Source: Paenibacillus eucommiae (GTDB taxonomy: Bacteria > Bacillota > Bacilli > Paenibacillales > NBRC-103111). Taken from it: 49,258 nucleotides of DNA. Position 1 is the stretch's first letter. Each line of letters opens with the position of its first letter. The notes under the pieces were generated by a model. That model was not told the origin of the DNA and did not search any database. It was given only the letters and a program-made list of their open reading frames with translations. The position numbers and the translations under genes were made by a program. Shown here piece by piece: positions 9,020 to 18,852 of the stretch. The stretch spans positions 1 through 49,258 of the forward strand of contig NZ_JAGGLB010000053.1 in the NCBI RefSeq assembly GCF_017874215.1, in the 5' to 3' direction.

Positions 9020-10486
9020 TTACAGCTTGCGAATAATTTCATCAGCCTTCTCTTCATAAAGCTGCTGCCATTCCGGTCCAAGGTGGCACTCCACTACTTC
9101 GTAGCCGCCCTTGTCGTACTGGGCAACCGGAGGCGCATAGTCTAAGAAGCCATTGGAATAGGCTGCCATAAAAGTGTGCTTATAAGGCGAAGCCTTTTTA
9201 ACATTCAAGCCCACCTCTACCAGCACTTCCGCAGGAGCCGATATGAGTACGCAGTCCCCAATTTTAATTCCGATTACCTCTGCTGGCATCATGGCATTAT
9301 CAGCTTTATCGTTCATTGCTTTATGGAAGTTCAAGGTTACAATATTTTCCTGAATTCTTGTCAATCTTTCCATTGTATGGATGTTTTCCAAATATTTATT
9401 CAGGTTGTTCCTGTTTTCAGTATCCAGGGTCGTTAAGGCGTCGTCACCTATCTTTTCAGCTTGTAGATACCTGTACGAATAATCCGAAGGATATTCAGGA
9501 TTCAGCGCATATTTAATGTATAGCGGAAGGAAGGTTTTGATGTTCAGGCAGGTCGTCCTTAAGGATTCCAAAAGCCTGGTCTGCTCCTCAAGCAGCGCTT
9601 CAATCCGCTGAGGAATATCGGTTCTTCGTGGAAGCATTATCGTTTCTGAAATAATACTCAGCTTCGCATCTTTAGTCTCTATATCTCGGATCGCATTCAA
9701 AGTGCTTATACCCAGCATCGTGCCGATCGGTTCGGAATCTCTGGAACGATTAACGTCTTTAAAAAGCACCTCGATAACGTCCCCGGCCGCTCCCTGCAGG
9801 AACAAAGCCATCGCATCATTGCCGAGAGTTTCTTCGATCACTTTGGAAGCAAAGCCGGGATAATTCGCAGTAACCGCCCGCTGTGGTACGCCGATCAAAG
9901 GATGGCAAGCGAAGTTATAAAGCACTGCAAAAGGCTGACCATCCATTCGATCTATGCGGATGACCCCGATATCAGGGTCCGTCGGACCTACAGCTGCAAC
10001 CTCTTCATCCGGAGGACAAGGATTGGCGTAGCGGATACTCCAGTGCTTGCCATTCTTCAGCGTCAGGTTCCGGTTGATCATGATTCTGTCTTCGTAGCCA
10101 ACCCCAGAGCCTACCTTGACCTCGGTCATATTCTGCAAGGCGCGGCGAACTGCATCGAACGTTCTGTCTACCTGCTCGTCGTCATCACATAACAGCCGGC
10201 CTGGCGGGTGGGTATGTGAGGCATTGACCAGAACATGGCAGCCGGGAATTTGCAGCTCTTGCTCAATTCGGCTGCGCAGCTTCGGTAAAAAATCCTCCTT
10301 GATATCACCTATAACCCCAATCGCAAGAGCGTCCATGGCAATGATGACCACCTTGTTCGTACCATCATCTAAAACCAGTGCTTTTGCATATAGAGGGTCA
10401 TTGATTAATGCCCCCTCCTGACTGGTGGTAATATCACTCTTGGCAACACCTGCACGTAAAGAGCCGCCGCTATTATTGGAATTCAT
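9020..10486 (-). CDS. neutral/alkaline ceramidase-like hydrolase (N-terminal domain family)
   Basis: The protein belongs to the family of neutral/alkaline non-lysosomal ceramidase N-terminal domains: LRAGVAKSDIT near the start, DALAIG, NASHTHPPG (zinc-type His motif, ~100), NFACHPL (~197) and FLQGAAGDV (~233). At 488 residues without signal peptide it lacks the C-terminal domain of true ceramidases and is probably cytoplasmic, so a deacylase or esterase acting on an imported glycoside is more likely than a ceramidase. ATG 10486 is preferred: GGAGG lies about 10 bases before it, whereas the upstream TTG 10495 is too close. It sits 37 bases ahead of the GH78 gene and 75 after the permease, in one operon. 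Confidence 0.75.
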   Translation of the reverse strand: MNSNNSGGSLRAGVAKSDITTSQEGALINDPLYAKALVLDDGTNKVVIIAMDALAIGVIGDIKEDFLPKLRSRIEQELQIPGCHVLVNASHTHPPGRLLCDDDEQVDRTFDAVRRALQNMTEVKVGSGVGYEDRIMINRNLTLKNGKHWSIRYANPCPPDEEVAAVGPTDPDIGVIRIDRMDGQPFAVLYNFACHPLIGVPQRAVTANYPGFASKVIEETLGNDAMALFLQGAAGDVIEVLFKDVNRSRDSEPIGTMLGISTLNAIRDIETKDAKLSIISETIMLPRRTDIPQRIEALLEEQTRLLESLRTTCLNIKTFLPLYIKYALNPEYPSDYSYRYLQAEKIGDDALTTLDTENRNNLNKYLENIHTMERLTRIQENIVTLNFHKAMNDKADNAMMPAEVIGIKIGDCVLISAPAEVLVEVGLNVKKASPYKHTFMAAYSNGFLDYAPPVAQYDKGGYEVVECHLGPEWQQLYEEKADEIIRKL

Positions 10487-10561
10487 CTTCTGCAAATCCT
10501 CCTTATTTCTTCTCTTGTCTTTGTCTTTTGGATCCCTGTTCCCCTCTACCCTTCTGTGCTC

Positions 10562-11446
10562 CTAACCCTTAACACTTCCTAAAACAATACCTTCCATAAA
10601 ATACTTTTGTAAAAATGGATAGACGAGTAAGATAGGCAATGCACCCAGAAAAATCTGTGCGGCATTCAAAGTACGATCCGAAAGTGTGGTGAAAATTTCA
10701 TCATCAACTTCAGATAGAGCCGTATCATTACCCATAATAACAACGGATTGCAGATAGCTTTGCAGCGGATAATTTTTAGCCTGATTCATGTAAATAAGTC
10801 CGTCAAACCACGCATTCCAATGCCCTACGATAGCAAACAGAAGCAAGGTAGCCAGCGCTGGTTTGGATAAGGGGATAAATATTTTAAACAATGTGGTCAA
10901 ATGCCCTGCGCCATCCATAAAGGCGGCTTCTTCCAGCTCTTTGGGCAGCCCGCGAAAGAAATTCAATAACAGCACCACACTAAATACGGGCACCGCTCCC
11001 GGGATAATCAAGGCACCCAGCGTATCGATCAGGCCTGTTTTTTGGATCGTCATATAAGTTGGAATCAGACCGCCGCCGAACAGGATGGTGATATAGAAGA
11101 ACCATACATAAATGGTGCGGAACCTGAACGATCCGGTCTCTTTCGATAACGGGTAGGCGAGCAGCACAATTAACAGCATTTGCAGCGAGACGCCCAGCAG
11201 AACCCTTTTGACAGAAACGATCAAGGATGTGATAAAAGCGTCATTACGGGTGACATATTCATAAGCGCTGGTAGTAAATTCAACAGGCCAAAAAGTCACC
11301 AGGCCAGACGATGCAGCATTGGCAGAGCTAAAGGAAATAGCAAGCACATTGATGATAGGAAACAGACAAATAAAGGCTATTAGCGTTAACCACGTATAAT
11401 TAAAATAAAGAAATAGTTTACGGGGTATTGTTGTGTTTTCGACCAA
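10562..11446 (-). CDS. carbohydrate ABC transporter permease (LplC/YtcP type)
   Basis: A 294-residue inner-membrane permease with about six helices and the EAA loop EEAAFMDGAGHLTTLFKIFI (~190), where the transport ATPase docks. The ending GIVLGSVKG is typical of this subfamily. Start is TTG 11446, with AGGAGG eight bases upstream. That Shine-Dalgarno overlaps the end of the partner permease gene, so the two are translationally close. With the binding protein and other permease it forms a YtcQ-YteP-YtcP type oligosaccharide importer. No ATPase gene is in this operon, as in Bacillus, where MsmX is shared. Confidence 0.9.
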   Translation of the reverse strand: MVENTTIPRKLFLYFNYTWLTLIAFICLFPIINVLAISFSSANAASSGLVTFWPVEFTTSAYEYVTRNDAFITSLIVSVKRVLLGVSLQMLLIVLLAYPLSKETGSFRFRTIYVWFFYITILFGGGLIPTYMTIQKTGLIDTLGALIIPGAVPVFSVVLLLNFFRGLPKELEEAAFMDGAGHLTTLFKIFIPLSKPALATLLLFAIVGHWNAWFDGLIYMNQAKNYPLQSYLQSVVIMGNDTALSEVDDEIFTTLSDRTLNAAQIFLGALPILLVYPFLQKYFMEGIVLGSVKG

Positions 11447-11458
11447 GTGAAAGACCTC

Positions 11459-12355
11459 CTAGAAAATGCGGTAGTTCGCTAAACGATAGGCCAACCAATA
11501 GGAAGTACCTACTAAAATCAAAGATACCACCGACTTGAACAAACCAACTGCTGTGGCAATACTATATTGTGAATTAATCAAACCTATACGGTAAACCATG
11601 GTATCAATAATATCTCCACTCTCATAAACCTGAGGACTATACAAAATAAATACTTGTTCAAATCCCGCATTCAGCACGGAACCCAAGCTTAGTGTCACGA
11701 GAAGCACAATAATCGGTCTCATGCCAGGCAAGGTGATATGCCAAGCCCTTCTCCAGTGATTAGCCCCATCGATGACCGCCGCTTCGTACAGGGATGGATT
11801 AATGCCCGATATAGCGGCCAAATATATAATCATGCTGAAGCCAAATTCCTTCCAGGTATCCGATATCATCAGGGTATAAGGAAACCACTTATTATCGCCA
11901 AGAAAAAAAACAGGTTCAAAGCCTAAAAACATTAAAAACTGGTTCACCAGCCCTTGTGAAGGCGATAAAAGATCGATTAAAATGCCGCCCAAAATGACCC
12001 ACGACAAAAAATGAGGCAAATACACCACAGTCTGAATGGCTCTTTTAAATAACTGCTTCCTGACTTCATTCAGTAATAAAGCTGTACAAATAGGAGCAAT
12101 AAGCCCCATAATAATTTTCAAAATAGCAATATACACGGTGTTCCACAACACTTGCAGCGTATCCGGCAGGCTTATTATATACTTGAAATTGTCCAATCCG
12201 ACCCAGTCAGAGCCTAAAATTCCTTTTACGGGGATATAGTTTTGAAAGGCCATAACAATTCCAACCATAGGCACATAGGAATAAATAAAGATAATAATAA
12301 AGCCCGGCAGGATCATCAAATGCAAAGGTATTTCCGATTTAAGGCTTTTATTCAA
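11459..12355 (-). CDS. sugar ABC transporter permease (LplB/YteP type)
   Basis: A permease of about 298 residues with six predicted helices and EAA loop EAAVIDGANHWRRAWHITLP (~205). A start at TTG 12355 (LNKSLKSEIPLHLM) is preferred because GGAGG stands eight bases before it. The ATG at 12376 has no ribosome-binding site, and its extra seven residues are not typical of the family. It lies 149 bases after the binding-protein gene and 12 before the other permease. It imports an oligosaccharide, probably a rhamnose-containing one given the GH78 enzyme. Confidence 0.88.
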   Translation of the reverse strand: MNKSLKSEIPLHLMILPGFIIIFIYSYVPMVGIVMAFQNYIPVKGILGSDWVGLDNFKYIISLPDTLQVLWNTVYIAILKIIMGLIAPICTALLLNEVRKQLFKRAIQTVVYLPHFLSWVILGGILIDLLSPSQGLVNQFLMFLGFEPVFFLGDNKWFPYTLMISDTWKEFGFSMIIYLAAISGINPSLYEAAVIDGANHWRRAWHITLPGMRPIIVLLVTLSLGSVLNAGFEQVFILYSPQVYESGDIIDTMVYRIGLINSQYSIATAVGLFKSVVSLILVGTSYWLAYRLANYRIF

Positions 12356-12504
12356 GATCGACGCCTCCAATGACATGCAGTAGTGACTTTAGATGACTTA
12401 GGGTAACCTCTTAGGGTAACTCTCAGGTTAACTTAAGTTGACTTGCAAACTTGCGAAGACTTACGTGAATAAGGCAAGGAGGGATATTCTCCCTCCTCTA
12501 TGAT

Positions 12505-14178
12505 CTATTTGTTTTTATACCATTCGTTAACTTCCGCCGTAATTTCATCTCCGCCTAGCTTCTTGTATTGCTCCACAAATTTATCGAATTCATCTAATGG
12601 CGCACCCAAAATAATTTTGCTAATCATTTGATACTGCATTTTCAACAGATTTGGCGTTTTTAGCAGCATAGCTGGTGTTGGCAATGTGGTGAAAGCTTCC
12701 GGCTTATATTGATTGTTGGCTACATAGCTGTCAATGACAGATGCGCTGCCGTTCAGACCTGTTTTACCGTTTCTTCCCCTGAACTCCATGTTGCCTTTCT
12801 CGTATTCAAGAATTTGCTTGTATGCTGAACGCGCCGCTGGAGTTAACTTGCTTAAATCTGCATTCTCTCTGTCTTTACTTTCTAACAAAGGCTTAATCTG
12901 ACGATAAACTTCCACATCACTAAAGGTTTTGTATATTTTGATCGGGGCGTTCATCCAATATCCAGTACCTTGAATAGCGTTGTATTTCGCATAAATTTCC
13001 TCTGAAGTGTTGTCATAGTACAAGTCCACCCAAGCTTGAAGCATTTTATAAATCGCTTCCGGGTTCTTGGTTCCTTTTTTAACTACCCAGTACAGCCCAT
13101 AAACGTTAAGAGGATGCTGCATTAATGCAGGCTCGGCATCTATTGAAGGTACAGGGAAAGGAAGCCAGCTTGTATTCGGTGTAATTTTTTGCATCGTATT
13201 AGCTAATTCAATATTTCCAAAGATCATGCCAAGTTTATTCGATCCGATAGATTCATTAACTTTAGTAGTGTCCTTCACACCAAATTCAGGGTCAATTTGT
13301 TTGTTTTTAAACATATCTTGCAGAATTGCCAAAGCTTCTTTCATTTCGGGCTGCAAGCCGCTGAAAGCCAAGCCTCCCGCGCCGTCTTCTACCCATATAT
13401 CTTTATAGGCATGATAGCCATTCAGGAAACCGGTCATTAAATTGAAATCTTTATCCATGGCGAGCCCAAAGGTATCGTCTTTTTTATTGCCGTCAGGATC
13501 TTGAGTCGTGAATGCTTTGGCAATCTCCAACACATCATTCATCGATTTAGGGGCGGACAGCTTCAGAGCATCGAACCAATCTTGACGTATCCATAGAACG
13601 GGCACGCCTACCTGTGCTTCTCCAGTCCATGGTATAGCCATCAGCTTTCCATTCAGCGTTGCAGATTCCATCACCTCAGCCCCGGCATCCTTCATAATGG
13701 ATTTAATGCCTTCAGAAGCATATTGATTATAAGAATCTGTTAAATCTTCAATGAGACCCGCATCATAAAGCTGCTTGAATTGTGTTGGGGATACGGCAAA
13801 GAAGTCGGGTATGTTTCCTGAAGCGATCATCAGGTTCACTTTTTGATCATAATCTGTGCTAGTATCCCATAACGTGTTTACCTTAATCCCATAAGTTTCC
13901 AGCATATACCGGGACCACGGATTATTGTTGATGTCATCTCCCTTGTCGAATTTAGGGTAGGAATAATTAAATGTAACCGTAGACATTTCAATCGGCGGAT
14001 CATACTTGTCAGGCACATCTGCCGGCTTCTCTCCCGCTGGCTTCGTTGTTTCCCCTGCCTTCGGTGAAGCTGTCCCCTCCTTTGGGGTGTTCTCCCCTTT
14101 CGATCCACAACCGCTCAGAGATACGGCCAAGGCTAATATCAACACTAAAGCAACCATACTGACGATCCGTTTACTCAT
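12505..14178 (-). CDS. extracellular solute-binding lipoprotein (LplA/YtcQ type)
   Basis: A 557-residue lipoprotein with a lipobox LSGC at about 20-23, followed by a Ser/Gly/Pro/Lys-rich tether and a large two-lobe type-1 binding fold. Its length (~550) is that of the LplA/YtcQ group, longer than ordinary maltose-type proteins. RBS GGGGAGAGG precedes ATG 14178. It is the first gene of a five-gene minus-strand operon (binding protein, two permeases, ceramidase-like, GH78) and is divergent from the oxidoreductase at 14413. A -10-like TATAAT lies on the minus strand at 14230-14235 with a poor -35, suggesting an activator is needed, but no regulator is adjacent. Confidence 0.9.
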   Translation of the reverse strand: MSKRIVSMVALVLILALAVSLSGCGSKGENTPKEGTASPKAGETTKPAGEKPADVPDKYDPPIEMSTVTFNYSYPKFDKGDDINNNPWSRYMLETYGIKVNTLWDTSTDYDQKVNLMIASGNIPDFFAVSPTQFKQLYDAGLIEDLTDSYNQYASEGIKSIMKDAGAEVMESATLNGKLMAIPWTGEAQVGVPVLWIRQDWFDALKLSAPKSMNDVLEIAKAFTTQDPDGNKKDDTFGLAMDKDFNLMTGFLNGYHAYKDIWVEDGAGGLAFSGLQPEMKEALAILQDMFKNKQIDPEFGVKDTTKVNESIGSNKLGMIFGNIELANTMQKITPNTSWLPFPVPSIDAEPALMQHPLNVYGLYWVVKKGTKNPEAIYKMLQAWVDLYYDNTSEEIYAKYNAIQGTGYWMNAPIKIYKTFSDVEVYRQIKPLLESKDRENADLSKLTPAARSAYKQILEYEKGNMEFRGRNGKTGLNGSASVIDSYVANNQYKPEAFTTLPTPAMLLKTPNLLKMQYQMISKIILGAPLDEFDKFVEQYKKLGGDEITAEVNEWYKNK

Positions 14179-14412
14179 GCTAACCTCTCCCCTTTTTTAA
14201 AGACTTCTTGTTTTGCACCTACTAGAACAATTATAGAGGGGATCTATTTTTGTTTCTTTAGTAAAAAACATTTATTTTTTGTACGCTGTTGATGTGGAAA
14301 AAAAGAAAACTGTGCCGGGTTCCTAAAGTGTAAAAAAATTAGGCAATCGTATAAAGACTTTCCTTGGAAGGCCAAGTACTATGACCATATAACAGAAAGG
14401 GAGGCATTATAT
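14179..14412. promoter_or_regulatory. divergent intergenic region between the ABC operon and the oxidoreductase
   Basis: A 233-base AT-rich gap. Minus-strand TATAAT (14235-14230) lies about 52 bases upstream of the binding-protein ATG. On the plus strand a TATAAA at about 14351 precedes the oxidoreductase. No convincing palindromic operator or cre match was found. Confidence 0.4.
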
Positions 14413-15489
14413 ATGAATAAAATAAGATTAGGAATTATCGGTTGTGGGATTATGAGTGAAAATCATGCGAAGGGCTATCAGGAGCTAACAGATCAGATGA
14501 TCGTTACTGCAACAGCAGATATTGTTCTGGAGCGTGCTCAAAATATGGCGGATTCGATCGGTGAGGTTGGAGTGGTCGTGACAGACTACCGGGATCTGCT
14601 GGATCACGTGGACGCCGTCCTTATCGCGCTTCCTCATGATTTGCACTATGAAGTGAGCAGCTATTTTTTAAACGCAGGAAAGCATGTATTAGTAGAAAAG
14701 CCGCTTGCATTAAACGAACAGCAATGCCTGGAATTGATTGACACGTCCAAACAAACGGGCAATGTCCTTATGACGGCTTACCCTATGCGGTTCCATCCCC
14801 TGGTTGTTAAAATGAAAGAATTGATTGACAACAAGGTCTATGGAGAGCTCTTCCAAATCTCGATGTGGACGGAGCAGTTTACCCGTTATGAGCCTGGACA
14901 TTGGGCGCTTTCTGCAGACAGACTTGGTGGGGGACAGTTCTTCAGTCATGGATGTCATTATGTGGATCTGCTATTGTGGATCATGGGAAGACCGGTCAAA
15001 GGGGTTCATATGGGAACAAACAAGGGAACGCCTTGGATGGAAAAAGAGGGAACGAGCCATGTGACGATTGAATTCGAATCAGGAGCGATCGGATACCATG
15101 CCGGGACTTGGGGCGCAAGAGGAACAAAGCTTGGCTGGAGCTTCCATGCTCATTGTACAGATGGGATGATTGAATTTAATTATGGGGAAAACAAGCTGGT
15201 TATTCACAAAAATTTATTAAAGGAAGATCGGCCTGATTCCCAAGAACCTGGACTGGAAGTCATTATGGAATTAGAAGGCGGGGGCAAATATACGTTCCAT
15301 GAAATCCGGCACTTCCTGAATTGCATTCAAAATGGAGAAAGTCCGCTAACCGATGGACCATCCAGCTTGCAAGGCCTGCGCGTCATCTGGCGTATGTATG
15401 AAGCTGAACGCCAAGGAATTATCGCAGACCTGCGCGGCTTGGGACTCGATGAAGAGTGGAAACCCGTTACTCAGCCTCATGTAGTATAG
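14413..15489 (+). CDS. Gfo/Idh/MocA family NAD(P)-dependent oxidoreductase
   Basis: A 358-residue protein with an N-terminal Rossmann fold (GIIGCGIMSENHAKGY, ~7-22) and the EKPLAL motif (~96), whose Lys is the usual catalytic residue. The C-terminal alpha/beta domain has GGGQFFSHGCHYVDLLLWI (~175), supplying the family's His. Such enzymes oxidise or epimerise sugars and sugar derivatives such as inositols, glucosides and deoxysugars. AGGGAGG precedes the ATG. It is divergent from the rhamnosidase/ABC operon and may act on the same substrate. It overlaps the convergent MFS gene by 13 bases. Exact substrate unknown. Confidence 0.85.
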   Translation: MNKIRLGIIGCGIMSENHAKGYQELTDQMIVTATADIVLERAQNMADSIGEVGVVVTDYRDLLDHVDAVLIALPHDLHYEVSSYFLNAGKHVLVEKPLALNEQQCLELIDTSKQTGNVLMTAYPMRFHPLVVKMKELIDNKVYGELFQISMWTEQFTRYEPGHWALSADRLGGGQFFSHGCHYVDLLLWIMGRPVKGVHMGTNKGTPWMEKEGTSHVTIEFESGAIGYHAGTWGARGTKLGWSFHAHCTDGMIEFNYGENKLVIHKNLLKEDRPDSQEPGLEVIMELEGGGKYTFHEIRHFLNCIQNGESPLTDGPSSLQGLRVIWRMYEAERQGIIADLRGLGLDEEWKPVTQPHVV

Positions 15490-16793
15490 GATTGAGATTC
15501 CTTCGCTTGCGCTTGGAACAGCGGGCGGACCAACAGTAGAAAGAACACGTACCCGACCACGATGATAAGGGCCGTGAGCAGAAACGGCAGCGTATAGTTT
15601 TTGCCAGCGAGAATGATCCCTGTAGCATACGAGGCGATGGCTGAGCCGACGCTCCTGAAGACGGTCCTCATCCCTGCGAACAGGTTGCGTTCTCTTTCAC
15701 CAATGCACGACATGGCCTGGCTATCGGTCATATTCGTCAAGAGAGTAAAGCCACCACTGCGCATCAAGATAAAGGCTCCAAACAGAAACGGTGGAAATGT
15801 CACGAACAGCAGTGCTGTAAGGATAATATTCGTTAAGTACACGTAATGGAATGATCTATTGATGCCGAGCCGCTCCAATAAAACAGGCATCAGCATCGAG
15901 CCAACGAAAGCGAATAACCCCGCAGCTGTGAGTAACAGCGATACCGACGTATCCGCCCAACCCAGCTGGAATTTAACAATCACATTCAAGTAAGGCCCTG
16001 TGAAACCAAACGCCATGCCGCCCATCAGTGTGAATAAGGATAGCACCCACACTGTCCGGCTTGGCAGCTTGCGTTTGCGTTTCAGCACTTCAGGGGCAAG
16101 CGCAGACCCTGTCTCTGAGCCTGTTTTTACTCCAGGTTCTGAGGCTAAATCTGAGCCTGGTTTGGGCTTAGGTTGGAGCAGCTTGTCCACAGCAGGCTTT
16201 GGCTCGCGAGGCAATAGAATTCCGCGAAGTACACCACCAGCAAACACCATACCAGCCGCTACATACATCGTCCGCTGATAAACCGATGTATCGCCGCCCA
16301 GCCATTCTGGCAAATAACCGCCCAGCAGTGTTCCGAGCCCAACGAACAAAGTGAAAATAGCAAACAACAAACTGAATGCCCGCATTTCTTCCTTGTGCGA
16401 ACGGCTGTAATGATAGAGCAGCTGGATCTCCGATGTGACGAGCAGCGTTGTGCCGATAGTCAGCACAATCTGAGCGGCATAGAAAACCGGAATCGAGTGA
16501 CCAAGACCAAAGCCAATATAACCAAAGCTCATCAAAATAATGCCTATGACCAGCAGGTTCTTGCGTCCGGCCCAACCGGCCAGCAAGCCAGCAGGTATAG
16601 AAACGAGCCCCATAATCAGTGCTCCCACCGAGGTTAATTCTCCAATTTGTTTTTCGTCCAGCCTCATATCGAGAAGATGCAGGTTAAGCACCAGCTGAAA
16701 CATGCCTATCCCGATTCCAAGCAGTGCCTCTGTAATGACAAACCACCGGACACCGGGAGATAAGTCAAACATCCCTTTAAGTGTATTCCACAT
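15477..16793 (-). CDS. MFS transporter, 12-helix type
   Basis: A major facilitator of about 438 residues with two six-helix halves. The first half carries the motif-A-like AGWAGRKNLL loop (~78). The central cytoplasmic loop (about 205-240) has an unusual repetitive PKPGSDLASEPG / TGSETGSALAPE stretch before KRKRK. ATG 16793 is preferred over the TTG at 16802, which abuts the GGAG. It converges with and overlaps the 14413 oxidoreductase by 13 bases. It could export or import a sugar or drug; the substrate cannot be read from sequence. Confidence 0.85.
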   Translation of the reverse strand: MWNTLKGMFDLSPGVRWFVITEALLGIGIGMFQLVLNLHLLDMRLDEKQIGELTSVGALIMGLVSIPAGLLAGWAGRKNLLVIGIILMSFGYIGFGLGHSIPVFYAAQIVLTIGTTLLVTSEIQLLYHYSRSHKEEMRAFSLLFAIFTLFVGLGTLLGGYLPEWLGGDTSVYQRTMYVAAGMVFAGGVLRGILLPREPKPAVDKLLQPKPKPGSDLASEPGVKTGSETGSALAPEVLKRKRKLPSRTVWVLSLFTLMGGMAFGFTGPYLNVIVKFQLGWADTSVSLLLTAAGLFAFVGSMLMPVLLERLGINRSFHYVYLTNIILTALLFVTFPPFLFGAFILMRSGGFTLLTNMTDSQAMSCIGERERNLFAGMRTVFRSVGSAIASYATGIILAGKNYTLPFLLTALIIVVGYVFFLLLVRPLFQAQAKESQSYTT

Positions 16794-17137
16794 TGCATGC
16801 AAGCTCCTTTTTTCTTTACGGCAATAAATAAATGATGATCCTGAATTTGGAGCAATTCCAGCAGCCCGCTCAGCATGGTTAAAATCATCTTATAATGCCG
16901 CACTCAAAAAGGCAATCCATTACTTGGACATAAAAAATTTGGCGGCCATTTTCCTACACTTCTTACAAATGCATGGACACTCCGACCATTCTCACTGCCA
17001 ACACATCTGTGTACAATGAACACACGAGCGGCAATGAAAGCAGCAAAAAGCAACGAAAAGCAAGAAAAAGAGCACCACGCTGAATGACTTCCTCTTGCCG
17101 CATATTCCATATACAAATGAAACCAGAGGTGACTATC
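16794..17137. other. intergenic region without a recognised gene
   Basis: A 344-base gap between the leftward MFS gene and the rightward PhyH gene, so it must hold both promoters. Short open frames here have no ribosome-binding sites and no recognisable sequence. No strong palindrome was seen. Confidence 0.4.
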
Positions 17138-18031
17138 ATGACAACCCGTAAGGCCAGAAACTTGTCTTATAATGACTATGAAAGCAATCCGGACTTAAAA
17201 CCAGTTCCCCAGGAAATAGCGGAGGATATTGCCCGGCGTTATTACCGTTACGATCGTTTGGCAACAGAGCGAATAAACAGGAGTGAAAATTTTGTTGAGA
17301 AGCATATTTCATTTTACAAGGATCAAGGCTACGTGGTCGTGGATCAGTTGTTGTCGCAAACAGAAGTGGATGGTGCACTGGAGGAAATAAGTGATATTAT
17401 TCAGAAAAAGCTGGCAGGTCCGAAAATCCAATTTTTCAAACCGGAGAACGAACATTGGACAGCTGAGGAACGCGAGTTGGCCGTGAGGAAAATTTATAAT
17501 TATGTACAATTCGCCCCAAAACTCAATGCTATTGCCTATCACCCGGCTATTCTTCATATAGTAGAACAACTTCTGGGGGATAACGCGGTTCTTGTAGGGG
17601 AGCAAGGCTTGCTGAAGCCTCCTCATGGCGGAGGTGAAAAGCCGTGGCATCAGGATATGGCGTATGGAGGATTATTCTACAAAAAACAAATTGTAACCGT
17701 ATGGATCGCCCTGGACGAAGCGAATCTGGACAATGGCTGCATGCATATCATTCCACGCTCCCATCTTGCCGGTGGTGTTCCACACTTTTTGGTTCGGGAC
17801 TGGCAAATGTGCGACTCCCATGTCGATGTCGAGAAAGATATGGCTGTTTGTTTGCAGCCTGGCGGCGCTTTGTTTTTCTCCGGTTTGCTTCAGCATGGAA
17901 CGCCGGCCAATTTCTCTGCCTTGAAACGGAGAGCGCTGCAATTTCGCTATGCACCCGCTTCCTCCGAATTAATGTCGAAGGAGCAATTCAAGCTGATGTT
18001 TACAGGTGAAATTATGGATGCTGAGTGCTAA
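17138..18031 (+). CDS. phytanoyl-CoA dioxygenase (PhyH) family protein
   Basis: An Fe(II)/2-oxoglutarate-dependent dioxygenase of 297 residues. Metal ligands appear as WHQDMAY (His171, Asp173) and HGTPANFS (His253), with RRALQFRY (~264-271) providing the Arg for 2-oxoglutarate. PRSHLAGG (~206) is also typical of the family. ATG 17138 has AGAGGTG upstream; the longer open frame from 17084 does not. Its stop overlaps the end of the convergent AraC gene by four bases, and that regulator may control it. Bacterial members hydroxylate small molecules (ectoine, sugars, lipid chains); the substrate is not known here. Confidence 0.85.
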   Translation: MTTRKARNLSYNDYESNPDLKPVPQEIAEDIARRYYRYDRLATERINRSENFVEKHISFYKDQGYVVVDQLLSQTEVDGALEEISDIIQKKLAGPKIQFFKPENEHWTAEERELAVRKIYNYVQFAPKLNAIAYHPAILHIVEQLLGDNAVLVGEQGLLKPPHGGGEKPWHQDMAYGGLFYKKQIVTVWIALDEANLDNGCMHIIPRSHLAGGVPHFLVRDWQMCDSHVDVEKDMAVCLQPGGALFFSGLLQHGTPANFSALKRRALQFRYAPASSELMSKEQFKLMFTGEIMDAEC

Positions 18032-18852
18032 CCATTCAGCTCCGTCTTCTGGCTTGTGTTATGGTAGTGAGATGGAGAAACTCCCGTGTGCTGCTTGAAC
18101 ATCTTGCTGAAGGCATAAATATCGGCGTACCCCAGCAATTCCGCAATCTCGGTGATGCTGAGCGAGGATTCCGTGAGCAGATGCTGCGCCTTGCGGAGTC
18201 TGGACCGGGTCAAATATTCTTTCAGAGAAGAGCCTGTGAACTGCTTAAACAATGCGTTTAGATAACGCGGAGACAGCCCGGCATACCGGTAAATATCCCC
18301 GTACCCGACCGAATAGCTTTCACGCTGAATATAATCGATAACATCGCGGATTTTGCCGGTTTGTTTGGCTGTTAGAGTCGGATGATTATGTTGCCGCTCA
18401 TACTCAAGGTTGTAGAGGTAAATAAAGATCAGCTTCATAAGGTAATCAAATTCATCCGCCTTCCATCGCCTGCTTCCTCCATCCACCTCAAACAGGCGAT
18501 GCAGCATGCCTTCAAACATGAAAATATCGTTAATATATGAGCATTCAGGCGGAATGACAACCTGGTTGAGATCCGGGGCGTGAATGGAAAAATGAATAAA
18601 GAGAACCATCAAACGATGGTCCGGGTCCTGGGTCGCCACAGGAAGGGAATCAGGCCGCACAAGCATGCAGGTACCCGGCTTCAACATGTAGGTTGTGTCC
18701 GCAAGCACGATTTGGCCAAAGCCTTCGAACACGTACCATAGATCATAATCGAATAACGGAGTGGACGGCTTCCACATCCAACCTGGCACACATCTGACCT
18801 TATTGCTTGCTTGACCGCTGATAAATGTACTGCTATACAAGGCCTGTATCAT
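18028..18852 (-). CDS. AraC family transcriptional regulator
   Basis: A 274-residue regulator. The N-terminal cupin-like domain (about 1-150, with LKPGTCMLVRPDSLP) senses a small molecule, and the C-terminal double helix-turn-helix (about 175-270) has IYRYAGLSPRYLNALFKQFT and ITEIAELLGYADIYAFSKMF. ATG 18852 follows a G-rich Shine-Dalgarno (GGGGGG, about 8 bases away), and the domain starts there. An upstream ATG at 19008 would add 52 residues without family support. It converges with the PhyH gene. Confidence 0.85.
   Translation of the reverse strand: MIQALYSSTFISGQASNKVRCVPGWMWKPSTPLFDYDLWYVFEGFGQIVLADTTYMLKPGTCMLVRPDSLPVATQDPDHRLMVLFIHFSIHAPDLNQVVIPPECSYINDIFMFEGMLHRLFEVDGGSRRWKADEFDYLMKLIFIYLYNLEYERQHNHPTLTAKQTGKIRDVIDYIQRESYSVGYGDIYRYAGLSPRYLNALFKQFTGSSLKEYLTRSRLRKAQHLLTESSLSITEIAELLGYADIYAFSKMFKQHTGVSPSHYHNTSQKTELNG

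Noticed and set aside
9020..10486. True secreted ceramidase
   Set aside because: No signal peptide and no C-terminal domain; the context is an intracellular sugar-processing operon.
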